64,000 nt of DNA, from positions 65,013,040-65,077,039 of the forward strand of contig OX578138.1 in assembly GCA_951213105.1 (NCBI GenBank), read 5' to 3'. Each line of letters begins with the position of its first letter. The stretch's first letter is position 1. This DNA is from Amaurobius ferox (Eukaryota; Arthropoda; Arachnida; Araneae; Amaurobiidae). The notes beneath the pieces were generated by a model. That model was given only the letters and a program-made list of their open reading frames with translations. It was not told where the DNA came from and did no database searches. Positions 12,993 to 24,753 of this stretch are shown here, in pieces. A program made the translations under genes and the position numbers.

Positions 12993-14138
12993 TTTTTACT
13001 TTCCTTATATACATAATGTATAAGGAAAGCATTGTGACGGGGTCGAAAATTCGAATTCGAGTTTTCGACGGGAGAGCACGTTTCAAGCATCCCAGATCAC
13101 GAATCAAACATTTTTGAAGTGATGTCTGTGTGTGCGTGTGAAAGTATGTGTGTGTGTGTCAGTGGGTCTGTGGAGACGATAACTGACGAACGAATGGACC
13201 GATTCGAACCAAATTTGGTACAAAAATCACAATGTGTAAACACTGGAAGCCTATTGTTTTTATACGCAATCGAATGTTCAGAACCCCCTAAATTTTCAAA
13301 TGAAATTTTGAAAAAATCGTCAAAAAATCAAAACCAATATTAAAGTTACGAAAATAGACATTTCTTATGTAATTTTTCATTAGAAAACGATTGACATAAA
13401 TTTTAGAACGTTAACATGAACCGTTCTCGAGATATTGCACATTTTTCAAAAAAAATTATCAAAAAGTCATATAAAATAGAAAAAAAAAATTTCCTATTGA
13501 GAAACATGTTCACTTTTCATATATAATATCATGCGATAAATTAGGTGACATCATTCTCGTGGATCTAGCTCGTTCCATTCATGAAAAAAGATACTTTGAG
13601 TAATACTTTTGCATTTGAACGCCAATTTATCTGCTATAAGAACAACTTATTTCTTCGTCCATAACGCTTGGCGAGATTTTGGCGACGAAATTGGCGGAAT
13701 GTCGCCAACTTGGCGACTTTTTGAAATGTTGCCAAATTAACGAAAATCTCGCCAAATAGATAAAAATGACGCTAAATCAATGAAAATGACGACTAATTGT
13801 GGAAAATTCAATATCTAATAAGTTATATATATATATATATATATAACTTATTTCTTCATCCATAACGCTTGGCGAGATTTTGGCGACGAAATTGGCGGAA
13901 TGTCGCCAACTTGGCGACTTTTTGAAATGTTGCCAAATTAACGAAAATCTCGCCAAATGGATAAAAATGACGCTAAATCAATGAAAATGACGACTAATTG
14001 TCGAAAATTCAATATCTTGGAAAGGATATTAGTATCTACTAGAAGAAAAACCTATTTATTTTACTCTAAAAGTAGTAAATTCATTTCATTTTATAAAGGA
14101 AGTCATGTGTTGCCCACATCAGATTTTTTCATTTTAGA
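12993..14138 (-). mobile_element. Foldback-ended (Helentron-like?) element, copy 1
   Basis: Read on the minus strand it starts TCTGATGTGGGCA after an A run and ends in the hairpin CCTTATACATTATGTATATAAGG followed by AAAGT. The same two ends, in the other orientation, bound the element at 19722-20655, with similar internal sequence throughout. ACTTTCCTTATA lies just inside the 5' end and its complement forms the 3' hairpin. This asymmetric arrangement recalls Helentron-like elements, but no Rep/helicase is present, so the class is inference. The open frame at 13119-13343 is not recognisable. Confidence 0.6.
13644..14040. repeat. 201-bp internal duplication with an (AT)n bridge
   Basis: AACTTATTTCTTC.TCCATAAC and the following GGCGAGATTTTGGCGACG text start at 13644 and again at 13845. 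An alternating TA tract at about 13823-13844 lies between them. Copy 2 of the element (19722-20655) has only one such unit, so the duplication is private to copy 1. Confidence 0.85.
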
Positions 14139-15542
14139 ATCGAGGCGGAAGTTAGGGTAGGAAGTATTTGTGATTGCTAAAGCTTCTGGTTTTTCAGTGG
14201 TTCTTAGGGTTGGAGGGAGAGAAGACATACAGGAAAAAGTGTTTTGGGCACTTTGTTGTGATATTTTGACATCGTTCTACCAAACTTTGGAATATAGGAG
14301 GAGATATGGGGAGAAAGAGTGATTCAAAAGAGTATGAAGATCACTAAATTTTTCAGTTCTTTAGGTTGAAGGGGAGAGGAAAAGTATAGGAAAATGCTTT
14401 GGATGCAATTTTGGCAAAGCCTATGTTTAGGAGTAGTTCAGGGCAGGCATAGTGGTTGGGAGCAATTCGGCTCAATCAATGAAGAATTAACACAACTGCG
14501 ATTATAACTTCTGTTAAAGTTATTGTATTTTTAATAACATAGGTATAAAATAGCCAAATTTACTTTTAGAATTTTTAAATGCAATAATCATATCTAGCTA
14601 TATCCCTCTTATAAAAGGGCTACATTGCCATGAACAGAGATGAAATGAGAAATATGCAAAAAAGAGGGAAATAAATGCAGTGTTATTTCATACTTAACAT
14701 AATTTTAACTTACAACACATTATTAATTACACTTTATATTTGTACAAATGATATCCTCGACTTCATAATTTTTTTCAACATATTTTTCTTAAATACTTTT
14801 ATTAAATTCTTGAGATCAGAAAGAAATTTATTTTTAATTAAAATTTTAGATGCAAATATATTAAATCCTAATTTATGCTCTTTTAAATGTATTTCTAATG
14901 AACCTAAATAATGTTATTTTGAGAATATATCTTCATTTCATTAATAATATGTTTGAAAAATAATATCCCAGTCTAAACAGCAAAATAAATATAAAAATAT
15001 TAGTGAATGCAAATAGAATTAAAAAATGGAAAACATTTAAAAATAAAATGAAGTACATCAACAACTGCTTCTAAATGCAAATTTCTATGATGTTGCAAAA
15101 TGGTCATTAACAAACTGCCAAATAATAAATGATTTATTGAATAGTGACATAACTGCCAAATGATAGGAGTGGTGTAATATCGAAAACTTACAGAAGAGAA
15201 ATAAAAAGTGGATGGGGTGACTTTTGTGAGTCATATTTGATTTAGTTTTAAAATAGCAAGCCAATTTAGTTAAAATCAAGCATGAGATTGCAGAAAGATA
15301 AAAAAAGAGGAAATTTTGAATTCACGTAAAAAAAAGTGTACAATGAACACTCATCCATGTACTTTAAATTTTGTTAATTGTAAACAACAAATTTGAATTT
15401 AAAAATGCATTAGTTCTATTGTAAATAATTAAATCTATTACAATAGAAACATCCAAATTTAAATACATATTTTATGAAATGTTAATTGTTCTATAATATA
15501 AAATTAAAATGTTGCACTTTCAGCAATTATTTCATATAAATA
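14139..15542. other. AT-rich intronic sequence with a weak 157-bp duplication
   Basis: Near 14192 and 14349 a TTTTTCAGT...TTAGG.TTG.AGG.GAGA text recurs, suggesting an old duplication. 14480-15540 shows no recognisable feature. Confidence 0.4.
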
Positions 15543-16053
15543 CTAAGATCTAGACAAGTTACATACCTTAAGATTTTTTATACAACTGGTACTTTTATAC
15601 AGAGATACTGCTGCAAAATAATTCTTCATATCATCAATAGTATGTTTGAAAAATAGCTTTTTTGGGCCGAACCGGAAAATAGGCCCCCACTCATTTTTCA
15701 AAGTACGATCCCGCGCCAAGTTGGCGCGATTCATCGGGTTGCAATTTCATTTCGGATACTTCGCCAATCTGGTAGCCCACGACTTCGTTTATCCAATCAG
15801 CGCGCGTCTATTTGGGAATCTGCATTTTAATAGGTAGGTAGTAGTCTTCATTGTCTTTGTGTATTTCATCAGAATTATTTCGAACGATTTGAGCGATCCG
15901 ATCACATTTGAACGAATTTCTTCTAGAACTTTCGTGTATCTTTCTCGATCGCTTTTATATAAGTTTATATTTGGAACTGCTTTGAAGGAAATCTTCAATC
16001 ATTTTACGTACATTTTGGCTGTGCAAAATTTTTTTTAAGATTTTAAATAGTTT

Positions 16054-17131
16054 TTGGATTGCAGATTGAGTTACGAAATGGCATGCGGTAAGCGGCAAAT
16101 GGATTCGAGCGAATGTTCAAGAAGAAAACGTGTTGATGTTGGTGAAAATGAGTCTAGTTTTAAATTTTTTTATTTGTTGGAAGCAAAAGGTAAGAGAGCA
16201 GTGATTGATTGGTGTGTGTTAAAAGGGTTAATTAGTGATAGGTTTGAATGTCGTAAGTGTGGAGATGCGATGATATTGTGTGAAAGAGAGAGATTGATTG
16301 ATGGTTTTGAATGGAGGTGTAGAAAGAGATCGGGTGATGATAAACATGAAGTATGTAGGAGTGTGAGAAGGGGTACGTGGTTCGATAAAAGCAAATTAAG
16401 TATAACTGAAATTTTAATTTTAACTTCAATGTGGTTTCTTAATATTGAATGCAAGGTTGCGATGAGTCAGTTGAATGTCACGGACAAAACTGTTACCGAT
16501 TGGAAACAGTTTTGCCGTGACATTTGTGGGAGTGCTTTGTTTAAAAATAAAAGTAAGATTGGGGGGGGATGGTGTGATTGTGGAGATAGATGAGAGTAAG
16601 TTCGGGAAAAATAAGTATGGAAGAGGAAAGCCTGTGGAGGGACAGTGGGTGTTTAGGGGGGTTGAAAGGGGAACGAATAGATGTTTTTTTGCGAAGGTTT
16701 CCAACAGGTCGAGAAAATGTTTGATGAATGTGATTGAGAAATATGTTGAGAAGGGGACATTGATAATATCGGACTGTTGGAAGGCTTATGATTGTCTTCA
16801 AGATGAAGGATTCAGACACCTTAAGGTAAACCACAGCTACCATTTCAAAGACCCCGAGACAGGAGCGCATACCAATTCCATTGAAGGAACTTGGTCTGCA
16901 ATCAAAAGAAAAGTGAAAGGAAGAAAGGTGAAACATTATTTTAATTCGTATTTATATGAGTATATGTGGAAGAGAAAATACGATCATTCTATTGGGGAGG
17001 AAGCTTGGAATGCATATTTGAAAGATGTTGTTTCCATCTTCCCTCCCCATAGACGTGATGAAGATGCAGAGAAGGAAAATAATTTTTTACATCACTCAGA
17101 TACGGAGGAAGAAGCAGATGACGAGGAATGA
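16054..17131 (+). pseudogene. Merlin transposase, single frameshift
   Basis: The first frame (16054 to about 16570) carries an N-terminal zinc-ribbon-like CRKCGD...WRCRK and a helical region. The second frame (about 16560-17131) carries the DDE domain of the ISXO2/IS1595 type: VEIDESKFGK, IISDCWKAYDCL, then HTNSIEGTWSAIKRK. Between these the order VEGQWVFRGVERGT matches the family. The tail is acidic (DTEEEADDEE). The two frames meet in a run of eight G at 16561-16568; one G fewer would join them. Combined length is about 350 residues, normal for Merlin. Apart from the G run I see no damage, so the copy is young or the indel is a sequencing error. An alternative start is Met at 16078. Intronic to the p53 gene and on the opposite strand. 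Confidence 0.92.
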
Positions 17132-17218
17132 GGTTAGTTTTTTATTTGTTTTTTATCCCGTGTTTTGAAATTGTCTTTTGTATTTTCCCGTGTTTCTGAA
17201 ATGGGTTTCTTAATTTTA

Positions 17219-17400
17219 AAGTATCGTTTTTCTTAAATTTAGTTAAAGTACAAACTTTTTTCTAAGTATCGTTTTTCTTAAATAAAGTTAAAGTACAAAC
17301 TTTTTTCTAAGTATCGTTTTTCTTAAATAAAGTTAAAGTACAAACTTTTTTCTAAGTATCGTTTTTCTTAAATTTAGTTTATTTTTCTAAGTTCTGTTTT
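17219..17400. repeat. 45-bp tandem repeat, four copies
   Basis: GTATCGTTTTTCTTAAAT begins at 17221, 17266, 17311 and 17356, an exact 45-bp period. It lies in the 3' untranslated part of the Merlin element. Confidence 0.95.
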
Positions 17401-18300
17401 TTTTAAAATTTAGTTAAAGTACAATCTGCCATTACGCGATATTTTTATACGTCTGCCATTACGCAATATTTTTAAAATGCACAAAAATCGTATTTTGTAA
17501 TATTTTTATGAGTATTATTCACTTTTATTTATATTCAATTGCAATATCATTTAACAAAATTCCAGTTCATAAAAGTATAGAATATGACGTCATTTTGGTA
17601 GGAGGAGCCTATTTTAAAACACGGGAAAATACGTCACTTCAGTTTGGAGGAGTCAATTTCAAAACATGGGTGAACGCGCCATCTTGGCGCAATTTTGTAC
17701 TTAGAAAAATGAGTGGGGGTCTATTATCCGGTTTTACCCTTTTTTGTATACAACATGCAATAATTATAAAAATTTCAGTGGATGCAAAGATTGAGCAAGT
17801 GGAAGATATTATCACAAACAAAATATATTGAGGATTGCATACAAATGCAGTTTTTCACGATATTGCTACAAAAAAGTCCATTTTATAATAATACATTTAT
17901 AAAATAGTTTTCTTGAATACAGCATGTAATAATTATAAAAACTTTAGTCGATGCAAACAGATACCATAAATGGAAAATATTTTCACAATTAAATGAAATA
18001 TATCGAGGATCATGAGCAAATGCAGTTTTCTGCAATTCTGCTGCAAAAAAGCTTTTCATGATGAATATGTTTGAAAAATAGATATTTTGTATATAACACG
18101 TAATAATGAAAAAAATTTTAGCAGCTTGAAACAGATTGCATATATGGGAAATATACAGAGGATCATGTGCAAATGCAGTTTTCCATGATACTGCTGCAAA
18201 ATAGCTCTTCTTTTTATTAATAATAGGTTTGAAAAATAGCTTTTTCATATACAACCCATAAGAATTATAAAGGCTTTTGGTCAATGCAAACAGATTGCAA

Positions 18301-19113
18301 AAGTGGGAGAAATATAATCATTAGTCATCTCTCTCATGACGTAAAGGGAATCGTCATTTGCAAGTGCCGGTTTCAAAATTGCAGGGAAATGGCTTTCCAG
18401 ATATAAGAATAGAAAAACTATCAAAATTAGTGACTTTTCGCGATTGGTTTCGTAACTTTTTTGGGATTTTTATCACATGAAGACTTTGTTTAAGGAAGGG
18501 AAATTTGGAATTTGCGAGGAAAATATTTTTGCTAATAAAACATGAAAATTTTTCAAGCAGAAAATAAAAAATAAGGAAGTACATGACATAAAAATCCCCC
18601 CTCCTCTCCTTGAAATTCGTGGTTCGGCAGAAGAATCTCATGCCTGTATAAAAGTGCTGATTGATGTGGTAATTGTGAGTAAGTGGAAGCCTTGATGCTT
18701 TCTGAGGCATTAGTAATGCTACAGTGGGCCATAATAGTAAAAAAGAAAAAGAAATTATTGAACAATGAGTGAGGCTACTTTTTGATTTATAATAAAAACT
18801 TCATTGAGTGAAATTATATGAAAATATAGTATAGTATATATTAGCCTGAGTATTACAACACCACATTTGGAAACCACAAAATTGTCTTATACTATTTTAT
18901 AGCATTTAGGAGCTTTATACTTTGTGTTTTTGTATTTAAATTAAAAGGAACAGAAGGTAAGAATTAATGCCCCAAAATGTTTTAAGATTCAAATATATTA
19001 CACTGTATAGTTATTACATCTATGAATAGTTTACAAATTACATTACTGCACACAAATTATTTTGTGCAGCCAAAATTTTTAAGTAAAATAAAAATATGAA
19101 ATATATTACTTAC
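18301..19113. other. Intronic sequence, no feature seen
   Basis: AT-rich with a short C-rich stretch near 18594. No coding frame or repeat recognised up to the p53 exon at 19114. Confidence 0.4.
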
Positions 19114-19190
19114 AGCTATTGTAAACTTAGAAGTAGTTTGTTCAGGCAAAATTAGTTTTTCCTGATTGGGTTTAGTACTTACAGACAAAT
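19114..19190 (-). CDS. p53: p53-family exon equivalent to human TP53 exon 9 (linker and tetramerisation beta-strand)
   Basis: The exon encodes LSVSTKPNQEKLILPEQTTS ending in KFTIA. FTIA aligns with the FTLQ beta-strand that opens the p53 tetramerisation domain. The acceptor is TTTCTTTTCAG/ATTTGT and the donor is ATAGCT/GTAAGT, a near-perfect consensus. The first two bases complete the codon left by the exon at 24650, giving Asp, and the exon ends in phase 0. This is the same place the human gene is interrupted (FTLQ/IRGR). At 77 nt it is close to the human exon. A second GTAAGT lies near the exon start and could be used as a cryptic donor. The mariner relic begins about 200 bp upstream of this exon. 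Confidence 0.85.
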
Positions 19191-19384
19191 CTGAAAAGAA
19201 AAATTATTACACACTTGTGGAATATTATATTTATATTAGTACAAGGGTCACATTGAAATTGAGACAGGGGCACAGATATGCGCTAGAAAAAAAATTATTG
19301 GTCAGATATTTAAATTTGAACTCTTTTATGTCCGCAAATGGTAATTTGTGACAACAATTACAATTTAGCTATCGTAGAATAAAT

Positions 19385-21345
19385 TTTGAAAGAAAAGAAA
19401 ATGAAGTTGATGTGAGAGTATTATCAAGCTATGATTTTAAAGTGGGGCTAAATCAAGAAGAATGTCTTCAATGCCTACAATTAGCATACAGAAATGATGC
19501 TCCATCTTGTGCCACTGTATTGATGGTTTAGAGTTTAGAAGAGGTTGAAATTTTCTCCTGGATGAAGAACATACAGGAAGACCTTTGTCAGCTGTAGTCC
19601 CAGAAAATGTGTCGGCCATTCGAAAAATGATAATCGATGATAATCGCTGGACCTCCCAAATGATACAGAAGGAACTTAACATTGGATCTGAAGCTATACA
19701 TAAAATTATTCATGAAGAACTACATATGAAAAAATCTGATGTGGGCAGTACATGACTTTCCTTATATAATGCAATGAATTTACTACTTTTACAGTAAAAA
19801 AGAAATAGGTTATTCTTATACTAGATACTTAAATTCTTTTCAAGATATTGAATTTTTGTCAATTAGTCATTATTTTCATTGATTTAGAATCATTTTTATC
19901 CATTTGGCAAGATTTTCGTTAATTTGACAACATTTAAAAAAATCGCTAAGTTGGCGACATTCTGCCAAATTCGTCACCAAAACCTTGCCAAGCATTACAA
20001 ATGGAACAATAAGTTATTTTTATAGCAGATAGATGATTATTGGTGTTCAAATACAAAAGTATTACTCAAAGTAGCTTTTCTCATGAATAGAATGAGCTAG
20101 ATCCATGAGAATGATGTCATCAAATTTATTGCATGACATTACATATGAAAAGTGAACCTATTTCACAATTGCTAATACTTTTTTAATTTACGGAATTTTT
20201 TGATAAATTTATTTGAAAAATGTGCAATATTGCGAGAACGGTTCGTGCTAGCATTCTAAAGCTTATGCCAATCGTTTCTTAAGAAAAAATTACATAAGAA
20301 ATGTCTATTTGTGTAACTTTATTAAAGGTTTTGATTTTTTTGATGATTTTTTAAAAATTTTACTTAAAAATTTAGGGGGGGGGGGGTATGAGCATTTAAT
20401 TATGTTTAAAAACAATAGCCTTCCAGTATTCATGGATTGTAATTTTTGTACTACATTTTATTCGAATTGCTCCATTAATTCGTGAGATATCGTCTCCACA
20501 GATTTATTGACATACACAGACATCACCTCAAAAATGTTCAATTCATGATCAGGGATGCTTGAAATGTGCTCTCCTATCGAAAACTCGAATTCAAATTTTT
20601 GATCCCATCACAATACTTTCCTTATACATTTATGCATATAAGGAAAGTAAAAATTAGTTTGTCGTTGGATCCCCCATAATTTAAGAGAACACCAAAAAGT
20701 GGAGAATGTTAGAATCAGTAAAGAAATCCTAAAATTACTTAATGATGGTGGACACCACATTATTTCTAAAATCATAACTGGTGATGGAACGTACATACCA
20801 TTTCTTGACATTCCAAAACGTCAAGAACGTAAGGTATGGGTCTTTGAAGATGACCCCAAACCAACAATGGTGAAAAGACAATGAGCAATGAGAAAAGTAA
20901 TGTATGCTGTGTTCTTCAGAAATACATCCCTGGTCAAAGCCATAAAGCTAGGAGGACAGAAGACAGTTACAGCTAATTGGCACAACAGAACTAGTTCCAG
21001 AACTACTTCAAGAAGTGAATGTTAGGGGACTCATGCTTCACCATGACATTGCATCTTCTCATTCAGCAAGAATGACAGTCGAATTTCTTGAACAAAAACA
21101 TTAATGTGATAGCACATTCACCCTATTCTCCTGATCTTGTTATGTGTGACTTTTGGCTATTTTTTAATCTAAAAAAAAAAAAAAATTACGTGGGCGTTGT
21201 TTTCACTCCGAAGATGAGACTGATAAGGCTATAAAAGCATATTTTTCATAGATTCCCAGAAATGAATGGCTCGAAGCATTTAATCTTTGGAAAATTCACC
21301 TACAAAAGTCCGTTGATGTTAGAGGGGGGGGGGGGAGGTAATTTG
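19385..21345 (+). pseudogene. Decayed mariner transposase, interrupted by another element
   Basis: The left part (19450-19721) translates in pieces to ECLQCLQLAYRNDAPSCATV and a FRRFRRG-like helix-turn-helix typical of mariner. The right part (20656-21345) resumes with CRWIPHNLREHQK, then HHIISKIITGDGTYI (first Asp), VWVFEDDPKP, LHHDIAS-like text (second Asp) and YSPDLVMCDFWLF (third Asp). This is the DD34D order of mariner. Several stops, frameshifts and an A-homopolymer near 21171 show it is long dead. The interruption at 19722-20655 falls between the helix-turn-helix region and the CRWIPHNL motif. Terminal repeats were not confidently identified. Confidence 0.88.
19722..20655 (+). mobile_element. 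Foldback-ended (Helentron-like?) element, copy 2, nested in mariner
   Basis: Starts TCTGATGTGGGCAGTACATG after six A and ends in the hairpin ACTTTCCTTATAC...GTATATAAGGAAAGT-type foldback at 20610-20655 before AAAAA. It matches copy 1 (12993-14138) in reverse orientation along its length, including the (G/C)GCCAAATT and GGAGAGCAC(G/A)TTTCAAGCATCCC blocks. Its removal restores the order of the mariner motifs. Confidence 0.7.
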
Positions 21346-23830
21346 AACACTCCTAAGAATTGGTAAGTTTAACTTGTAGCACTTAGCTGTATCTAAAAAA
21401 TTTCTGTGTGATCCTCATATTATTGGACCAGAGCTCCCATAGCAGCAACTCAAATTGTGAAATGCTTGAATGTGAATTACTGATCATTTTCTGCATATAC
21501 TTAGTCATGACAAGGTGTAGGTTTTGATTTTCGAACCCATAAAAAAGTTATAAGTAATGTTAATCACATGGAACATTTTTGTTTGTATAGAAAAATGCAC
21601 ATACAACCAACAGAAAGCAACATGCATTTTTACATTCATGTCATAAATCTGTAAAATAAAAACTCCATTGTCTCCTTTTTTGTTTATTACCTAGACTCTT
21701 ACTTTTTTTAATGAAAGCTTAATGTGTGAAAAATTACAAGTTTCAGACGAAAAAAAAAAGACTTAGTAAACAAGGTTGAATAAAGGTATGGACCAGTTCT
21801 AAAGATAAAAGAAGATCCTTCTTCATCAGGATAAATGAGACAGTATTAGTACAAAGACAAGAACACACATTTACACCAGTAGCACATGACCCAAAGAGGA
21901 CATCACTGCCAAACGAACATTCAAAATAATGAAAGGAAAAACCTAGCAGGAAATATAATGAATAATAGAAAAAATTCAAGCCACTTTCTCAGTGAATAAA
22001 ACTACAAACTAAGTGCCTTATAATGAAAAATAGGGAAATAATTGATTTTAGAAGGTACAGAAATAACATCATCAACAAACTTCTAAAAACATATAAGATA
22101 TGCGTGCAAAAATTATTGTAAAAATACTTGTGACTAGAAAATGAAGGAACAACAACCAGTTGTGAGAACAAGATGCACAAAAGTCATTAAAAGACTTCAT
22201 AATTAAGAATATAATAAAAGGTAAACAATTGGTTTCGGAGAGCTAGATGAGCTACTTTATTAACTAAATTCGAATTATTTTTGATCAAACAATTTAAAAG
22301 ATTGCAGGATTAAAAAGCATATTACACAAAATATGAAGTGACTGATTTCGGAAGTTATAAGATATGCGTGTCACATTTTTTTAAATTTCATAGTTCGTTG
22401 GTACTTTCAAATATGAAAAGTCTAGCATATGTAAACACAAACAAATGTAGGATTTGGTACAAATACTATATTTGTATCAAATTCAGTTGCAATCAATTAA
22501 GTAGTTTTGGTACTATAATATAGTACATCTGTGCAATTTTATTGATACAAATAGATTTAAAAGAATATATTGCTATATTGTTTTAAGATTCATATAACAG
22601 CAGAACTTTGTGCCAAATTAGTTTCAATCAGTTAGTTCAATCTGAGTTGTTTTCATGAAAAATCTGTTAACTAATTTCATGGACAAAATGAAAAAATATT
22701 TTTTTCATAATCAGTTCCTTCAAAATGTCTAGATTTTCAAACTGGTTTAAGTATACAACAATACTTCTGGAGAATAATATTTTGCTTTAACAAAGAAAGT
22801 AATATGTAGATTGTTTCTTAAATGCAAAACTAAAATTAAAATTTGATGTTGGCAGCAAATCACATTCCATACAGATTAAATTTGCATCCTTCTTACGGTA
22901 TATATATTTTTAGGGCACAAACAATTTTTAAGATGAATATTTATTTAAAAATATCTCACAATTTTACAGTTTTTCTGTTAAATGACTTCCATTTAATTCT
23001 AATCAACCTTAAGATAACATATGTGACCCAATGGCCAAATTTCCCTAAAAGCTGGTGGATACTTTTAATTTTTTACATGCAATTATTTACATGTAAGCAA
23101 GAGCATAACATTTCTAGCTATCTAATAGAATAGAATGAATATTTAGCTCAGGATACATGGGGCTGCAAAGGCCTAAAATTCGAAGTAATTTGTAAAGTCA
23201 ACCTGGTTGTAGGAATGAATTTGTTGATTAACATAGGGGTTTGTAATATAGTGGCATATAGCAAATTTTCTTGCTGCCATTGCAGAGATTGTTATTCCAT
23301 GTTGATGAGTACATAATAAGCACAAATTAAGATTCATTATAATTTTATTAAATTGAAAATTTATTCAGGAATCCTGAGTAGTTATTAAAAAGTTATATTA
23401 AACAATTTATAAAATCGAATTAAAACATCAAAATTATAAACTATTAGTGAAAAACAAAAATAATTAAAATCTTTTTCTTTTTATAAACATAGCAATAGTA
23501 CTTTTGACTTTTTAAAACTCAATAATTTTCTCAAGCATGTCTTGGAAAAGTTTTTATTTGTGACAATCCAACATATAATATGATAGTCTTACTATAAATA
23601 TTTTGAATCCAATATTAACAATTGCTTTATTGATTGCCATTCCTTGCAACTTATTAATGGTTATACCTCACAAAGCATAAAGACAGCTGTTATTTTATTT
23701 TACTATCACTCTATGACCATTGGAATTGTTTAACTAGTATAATTTCATGTTTATTATCTACAGAAAGCAAATTTCACACAATTTCCTTGCAGATTATAGA
23801 TTTTCATTCTTCGCAACATTTTGTATTTCA
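21346..23830. other. Intronic AT-rich sequence with diverged repeat units
   Basis: Around 22233 and 22342 TGGTTTCGGAGAGCTA and TGATTTCGGAAGTTATA recall the unit of the array at 25290-25900. Near 23235 GGGGTTTGTAATATAGTGG weakly recalls the pogo-type end at 1-56. No gene recognised. Confidence 0.4.
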
Positions 23831-24560
23831 ATCAATCATCTTGAAAGTTAATATTAATTAAGATTTTGTATAAATAAATTAATCTGCAAAGTTTAGTGTC
23901 GATTGATATATGCTTTCAAAAGTTAGAACCTGTACAAAGAAGCCAAATAGTTGAGCTGAATAATCATACTCGCATGCCCATTATTCACCCAAGTTTATTA
24001 TCTTTAAAAGGAAATTCCACACTTTTTCCATGCAAATTATCAAGCTCACTTTCATGTGAATTTTCTTCACACGATCATCTCGAGAATCAATATCAACCAA
24101 GAATTTGTATAAATAAATTGATCAGCAAAATTTGGTATTGATTAGATTTTGTATTCTAAAGTTGAAGCCTGTACAGATGAGTCAAATGCTTGAACAGAAG
24201 AGTTATATTCGTATTTTATGCAATAACTTAAAAGCAGTAGGTACTTCTCAAGATTTCACATCAATAACTAAATGAATTGTTATTTGGGTAGTTTACATAG
24301 TGACAATATAATTTTTGAACATTGCCTTTGATATTTCAGTGAACCCTTAAATTGTAATGAGCTAGTAACATTTTTCCTGTAATTTGTTGCTTTAACTGAT
24401 CATCTTGATAATCAATACCAATTAAGATTTTGTATCAATAAATTAATCTGGAAAGTTTGATGTTGAATGGAGTTTGCATTTAAAAATTAGAGCACATATG
24501 AACTAAATGGTTAAGCTGAAGAGTGATACTCATATGCTTTGCAATAACTGTCTATTATTA
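23831..24560. repeat. Tandem array of about 240-330-bp units, three copies
   Basis: AATTAAGATTTTGTATAAATAAATTAATCTGCAAAGTTT-like text recurs near 23857, 24098 and 24424. Each is followed by an AAGTT.GA.CCTGTAC and a GAATAATCATACTCGCATG-like block. It ends about 90 bp before the VCACP-encoding p53 exon. Confidence 0.75.
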
Positions 24561-24649
24561 TTGATGTAATTGTAATAAAATTACACAATTTATCACAGAA
24601 AAAACTGCACTGGATAAGCATTGCAACTAAGAGAAAATATACACCATAC

Positions 24650-24753
24650 CTTTACTTGTATAACTTGCGACTCTTTTTAAATCTAATTTGTAGTCTCGAC
24701 TTGGACATGCACACACTTTAGTGTGTAACACCTGTCTTCCCAAGGGAATATTA
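24650..24753 (-). CDS. p53: p53-family exon equivalent to human TP53 exon 8 (VCACP motif)
   Basis: The exon encodes NIPLGRQVLHTKVCACPSRD followed by YKLDLKRVASYTSK. This matches the end of the p53 DNA-binding domain, [21 protein letters not shown] in human. The invariant C275 and C277 positions and R280 are present, but the DNA-contact position of human R273 is Lys and the R282 position is Tyr. The acceptor is TCTTTACAG/TAATATT and the donor is AGTAAAG/GTATGG. The exon starts by completing a codon with one base and ends in phase 1. Joining it directly to the exon at 32255 would break the frame, so an intervening exon is missing from what I could recognise. The flanking introns carry tandem repeats on both sides. 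Confidence 0.95.

Larger units (their letters stand above)
15664..17739 (+). mobile_element. Merlin (IS1016-like) DNA transposon
   Basis: The terminal inverted repeats are clear. The left end has AACCGGAAAATAGGCCCCCA then CTCATTTTTCAAAGTAC. The reverse complement of the right end has AACCGGATAATAGACCCCCA then CTCATTTTTCTAAGTAC. Both continue into GCGCCAAG(T/A)TGGCGCG. The outermost bases are GGG at both ends. A run of six T flanks each side, and the neighbouring tandem-array copies show the empty site, so at least a T6 duplication is compatible; Merlin usually makes 8-9 bp. The transposase is inside at 16054-17131. Confidence 0.9.
15590..18300. repeat. Roughly 165-bp tandem array split by the Merlin transposon
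   Basis: The unit contains CTGCAAAATAGCTCTTC, ATGTTTGAAAAATAGCTTTTT, GTATACAACATG.AATAATTATAAAA and GATGCAAACAGATTGCA. GTATACAAC-like blocks occur at 17746, 17915, 18089 and 18246, giving spacings of 157-174. One unit is cut at 15663 and resumes at 17740, showing that the transposon landed inside the array. The small open frames here are not genes. Confidence 0.85.

Noticed and set aside
16541..16936. 131-codon open frame on the minus strand
   Set aside because: It is the antisense shadow of the Merlin transposase.
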